Assembly: GCA_021815525.1 (NCBI GenBank)
Contig: JAKAGN010000150.1
Location: forward strand, 1 to 6,724
Reading direction: 5' to 3'
Length of the DNA: 6,724 nucleotides
Origin: Deltaproteobacteria bacterium
GTDB lineage: Bacteria; Desulfobacterota; Desulfobacteria; Desulfobacterales; Desulfatibacillaceae
Shown here: piece after piece, positions 5,713 to 6,724 of the stretch
How positions within the stretch are numbered: position 1 is the first letter of the stretch
Layout: the number at the start of each line of letters is the position of its first letter
Translations under genes and position numbers: made by a program
Notes under the pieces: model-generated
The model's input: the letters and a program-made list of their open reading frames with translations, nothing else
Told to the model about the DNA's origin: nothing
The model's database searches: none

Positions 5713-6724
5713 ATGTTTCTTCCCATGACTCTTTCCGAGGCGCGGCGGCTGGGCTGGAAGGCCCTGGACGTCATCATCGTCACGGGCGACGCCTACGTGG
5801 ACTCGCCCCACGTGGGAGCGGCCCTGGTGGGAAAGGCGCTGGTGCGGGCGGGCTTCCGGGTGGGGGTGATCGCCCAGCCGGACCTGCGGGGCCCCGAGGA
5901 CGTGACGCGCCTGGGCGAGCCCGAGATATACTGGGGCGTAACGGCAGGCTGCACGGACTCCCTCGTGGCCAACTACACGGCCTCCGGAAGAAGGAGGAGG
6001 AGCGACGACTTCTCGCCGGGCGGGCGCAACGAGCGCCGGCCGGACCGGGCCGCCATCGTGTACGCGAACCTCATCCGGCGGCACTGCCCCGGCAGGCGCC
6101 CCATAGTCCTGGGGGGCGTGGAGGCCAGCCTGCGCCGGGTCAGCCACTACGATTTTTTGAGCGGCTCCATCCGCAGGCCGGTGCTTTTCGACGCCAAGGC
6201 GGACGTCCTGGTCTACGGCATGGGGGAGGCCGCGGCCGTGGCGCTGGCCCGGCGCATGGGCGCGGGCGGGGACTTCCGGGACATCCCCGGCATCGCCTAC
6301 GCCGCCCAGGACATGCCGCAGGGCTTCCTGGAGCTGCCCTCCCACGCCGAGGCCGCCGCGGACGAAAGCGCCTTCGCGCGCCTCTTTTCGATCTTCCACA
6401 AAAACTGCGGCCCCGAGGGCGGCGCGGGCCTGTGCCAGAAGGTGGACACGCGGTATCTCGTCGTGAACCCGCCGCCCCCGGCCGCGTCCCCGGACGAGTG
6501 GTACGAGGCCGGCTTCGAGCGGGCCGCCCACCCCCTCCACGCGGCCCGCGGGCCGGTCAAGGCCGTGGACACCATAAGGCTTTCCATCGCCACCCACAGG
6601 GGCTGCTTCGGCGGCTGCCGCTTCTGCGCCATCGCGCTCCACGAGGGCCGCGCCGTGGCCTCCCGGAGCCCCGGATCCATCCTGGCCGAGGCCGAGAGCC
6701 TGGCCGGCGCAAAGGGCTCGCCCG
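5713..6724 (+). CDS. ygiQ: YgiQ family (UPF0313) radical SAM protein, 3' part cut by the window end
   Basis: An uninterrupted frame runs from ATG 5713 to the window end (337 complete codons); an in-frame TGA at 5692-5694 bounds it upstream. It matches the YgiQ family in order: FLPM (2-5), VTGDAYVDSP (23-32), RVGVIAQPD (49-57), YWGVTAG (73-79), KRPDRA-like RRPDRAAIVY (108-117) and VLGGVEASLRRVSHYDF (132-148), then the radical SAM iron-sulfur motif C298-x3-C302-x2-C305 (CFGGCRFC), followed by HEGR. The rest of the SAM barrel and the C-terminal domain lie outside. The substrate of this family is not established as far as I know. ATG 5713 is chosen over 5725 because FLPM is conserved; neither has a clear Shine-Dalgarno. 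The start lacks the roughly 30 residues found before FLPM in E. coli YgiQ, and the stretch before the cysteine motif is shorter than in E. coli. A long minus-strand open frame opposite it is a shadow. Confidence 0.93.
   Translation, partial: MFLPMTLSEARRLGWKALDVIIVTGDAYVDSPHVGAALVGKALVRAGFRVGVIAQPDLRGPEDVTRLGEPEIYWGVTAGCTDSLVANYTASGRRRRSDDFSPGGRNERRPDRAAIVYANLIRRHCPGRRPIVLGGVEASLRRVSHYDFLSGSIRRPVLFDAKADVLVYGMGEAAAVALARRMGAGGDFRDIPGIAYAAQDMPQGFLELPSHAEAAADESAFARLFSIFHKNCGPEGGAGLCQKVDTRYLVVNPPPPAASPDEWYEAGFERAAHPLHAARGPVKAVDTIRLSIATHRGCFGGCRFCAIALHEGRAVASRSPGSILAEAESLAGAKGSP

Noticed and set aside
5689..6642. 317-residue open frame on the minus strand at the right end
   Set aside because: The + strand encodes an unmistakable YgiQ-family protein with intact radical SAM cysteines across the same bases.

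Overview
This window comes from a GC-rich bacterial chromosome with strongly G/C-ending codons. The GyrA sequence, the gyrA-gpsA order and the style of GC-rich intergenic repeats most resemble Desulfobacterota (former Deltaproteobacteria). That assignment is from memory of family sequences, not from a search, and is moderate to weak. All genes that I accept lie on the + strand; long minus-strand frames opposite them are GC-driven shadows.

Region 1 (1-1789) holds the 3' part of an unrecognised gene, overlapping by 4 bases (ATGA) a second unrecognised gene. The second encodes a protein with a signal peptide, a large extracytoplasmic part and two C-terminal membrane helices. They look like a translationally coupled envelope pair of unknown function.

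Region 2 (1790-2112) is a 323-base gap without a gene. It holds two strong hairpins, the second followed by a T run (probable terminator), further short hairpins, a good sigma70-type promoter (TTGACG, 17 bases, TAAAAG) and a GC-rich leader hairpin before gyrA.

Region 3 (2113-5566) is gyrA (DNA gyrase subunit A, complete, 809 residues) followed after one base by gpsA (NAD(P)-dependent glycerol-3-phosphate dehydrogenase, complete, 340 residues). The gpsA Shine-Dalgarno lies within the last gyrA codons, so the two are almost surely co-transcribed. One controls DNA supercoiling and the other makes sn-glycerol-3-phosphate for phospholipids.

Region 4 (5564-5691) is a 128-base long palindromic element with perfect 19-base arms; its left arm starts with the gpsA stop codon. 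It is either a REP/MITE-like repeat or a terminator-like structure.

Region 5 (5713 to the end) is the N-terminal half of a YgiQ-family (UPF0313) radical SAM protein, cut by the window end shortly after its CxxxCxxC iron-sulfur motif.

Most of the window is conserved housekeeping. I see no convincing new multi-gene system. The items most worth a second look are the long palindrome, the hairpin-rich gyrA upstream region and the orphan envelope gene pair.
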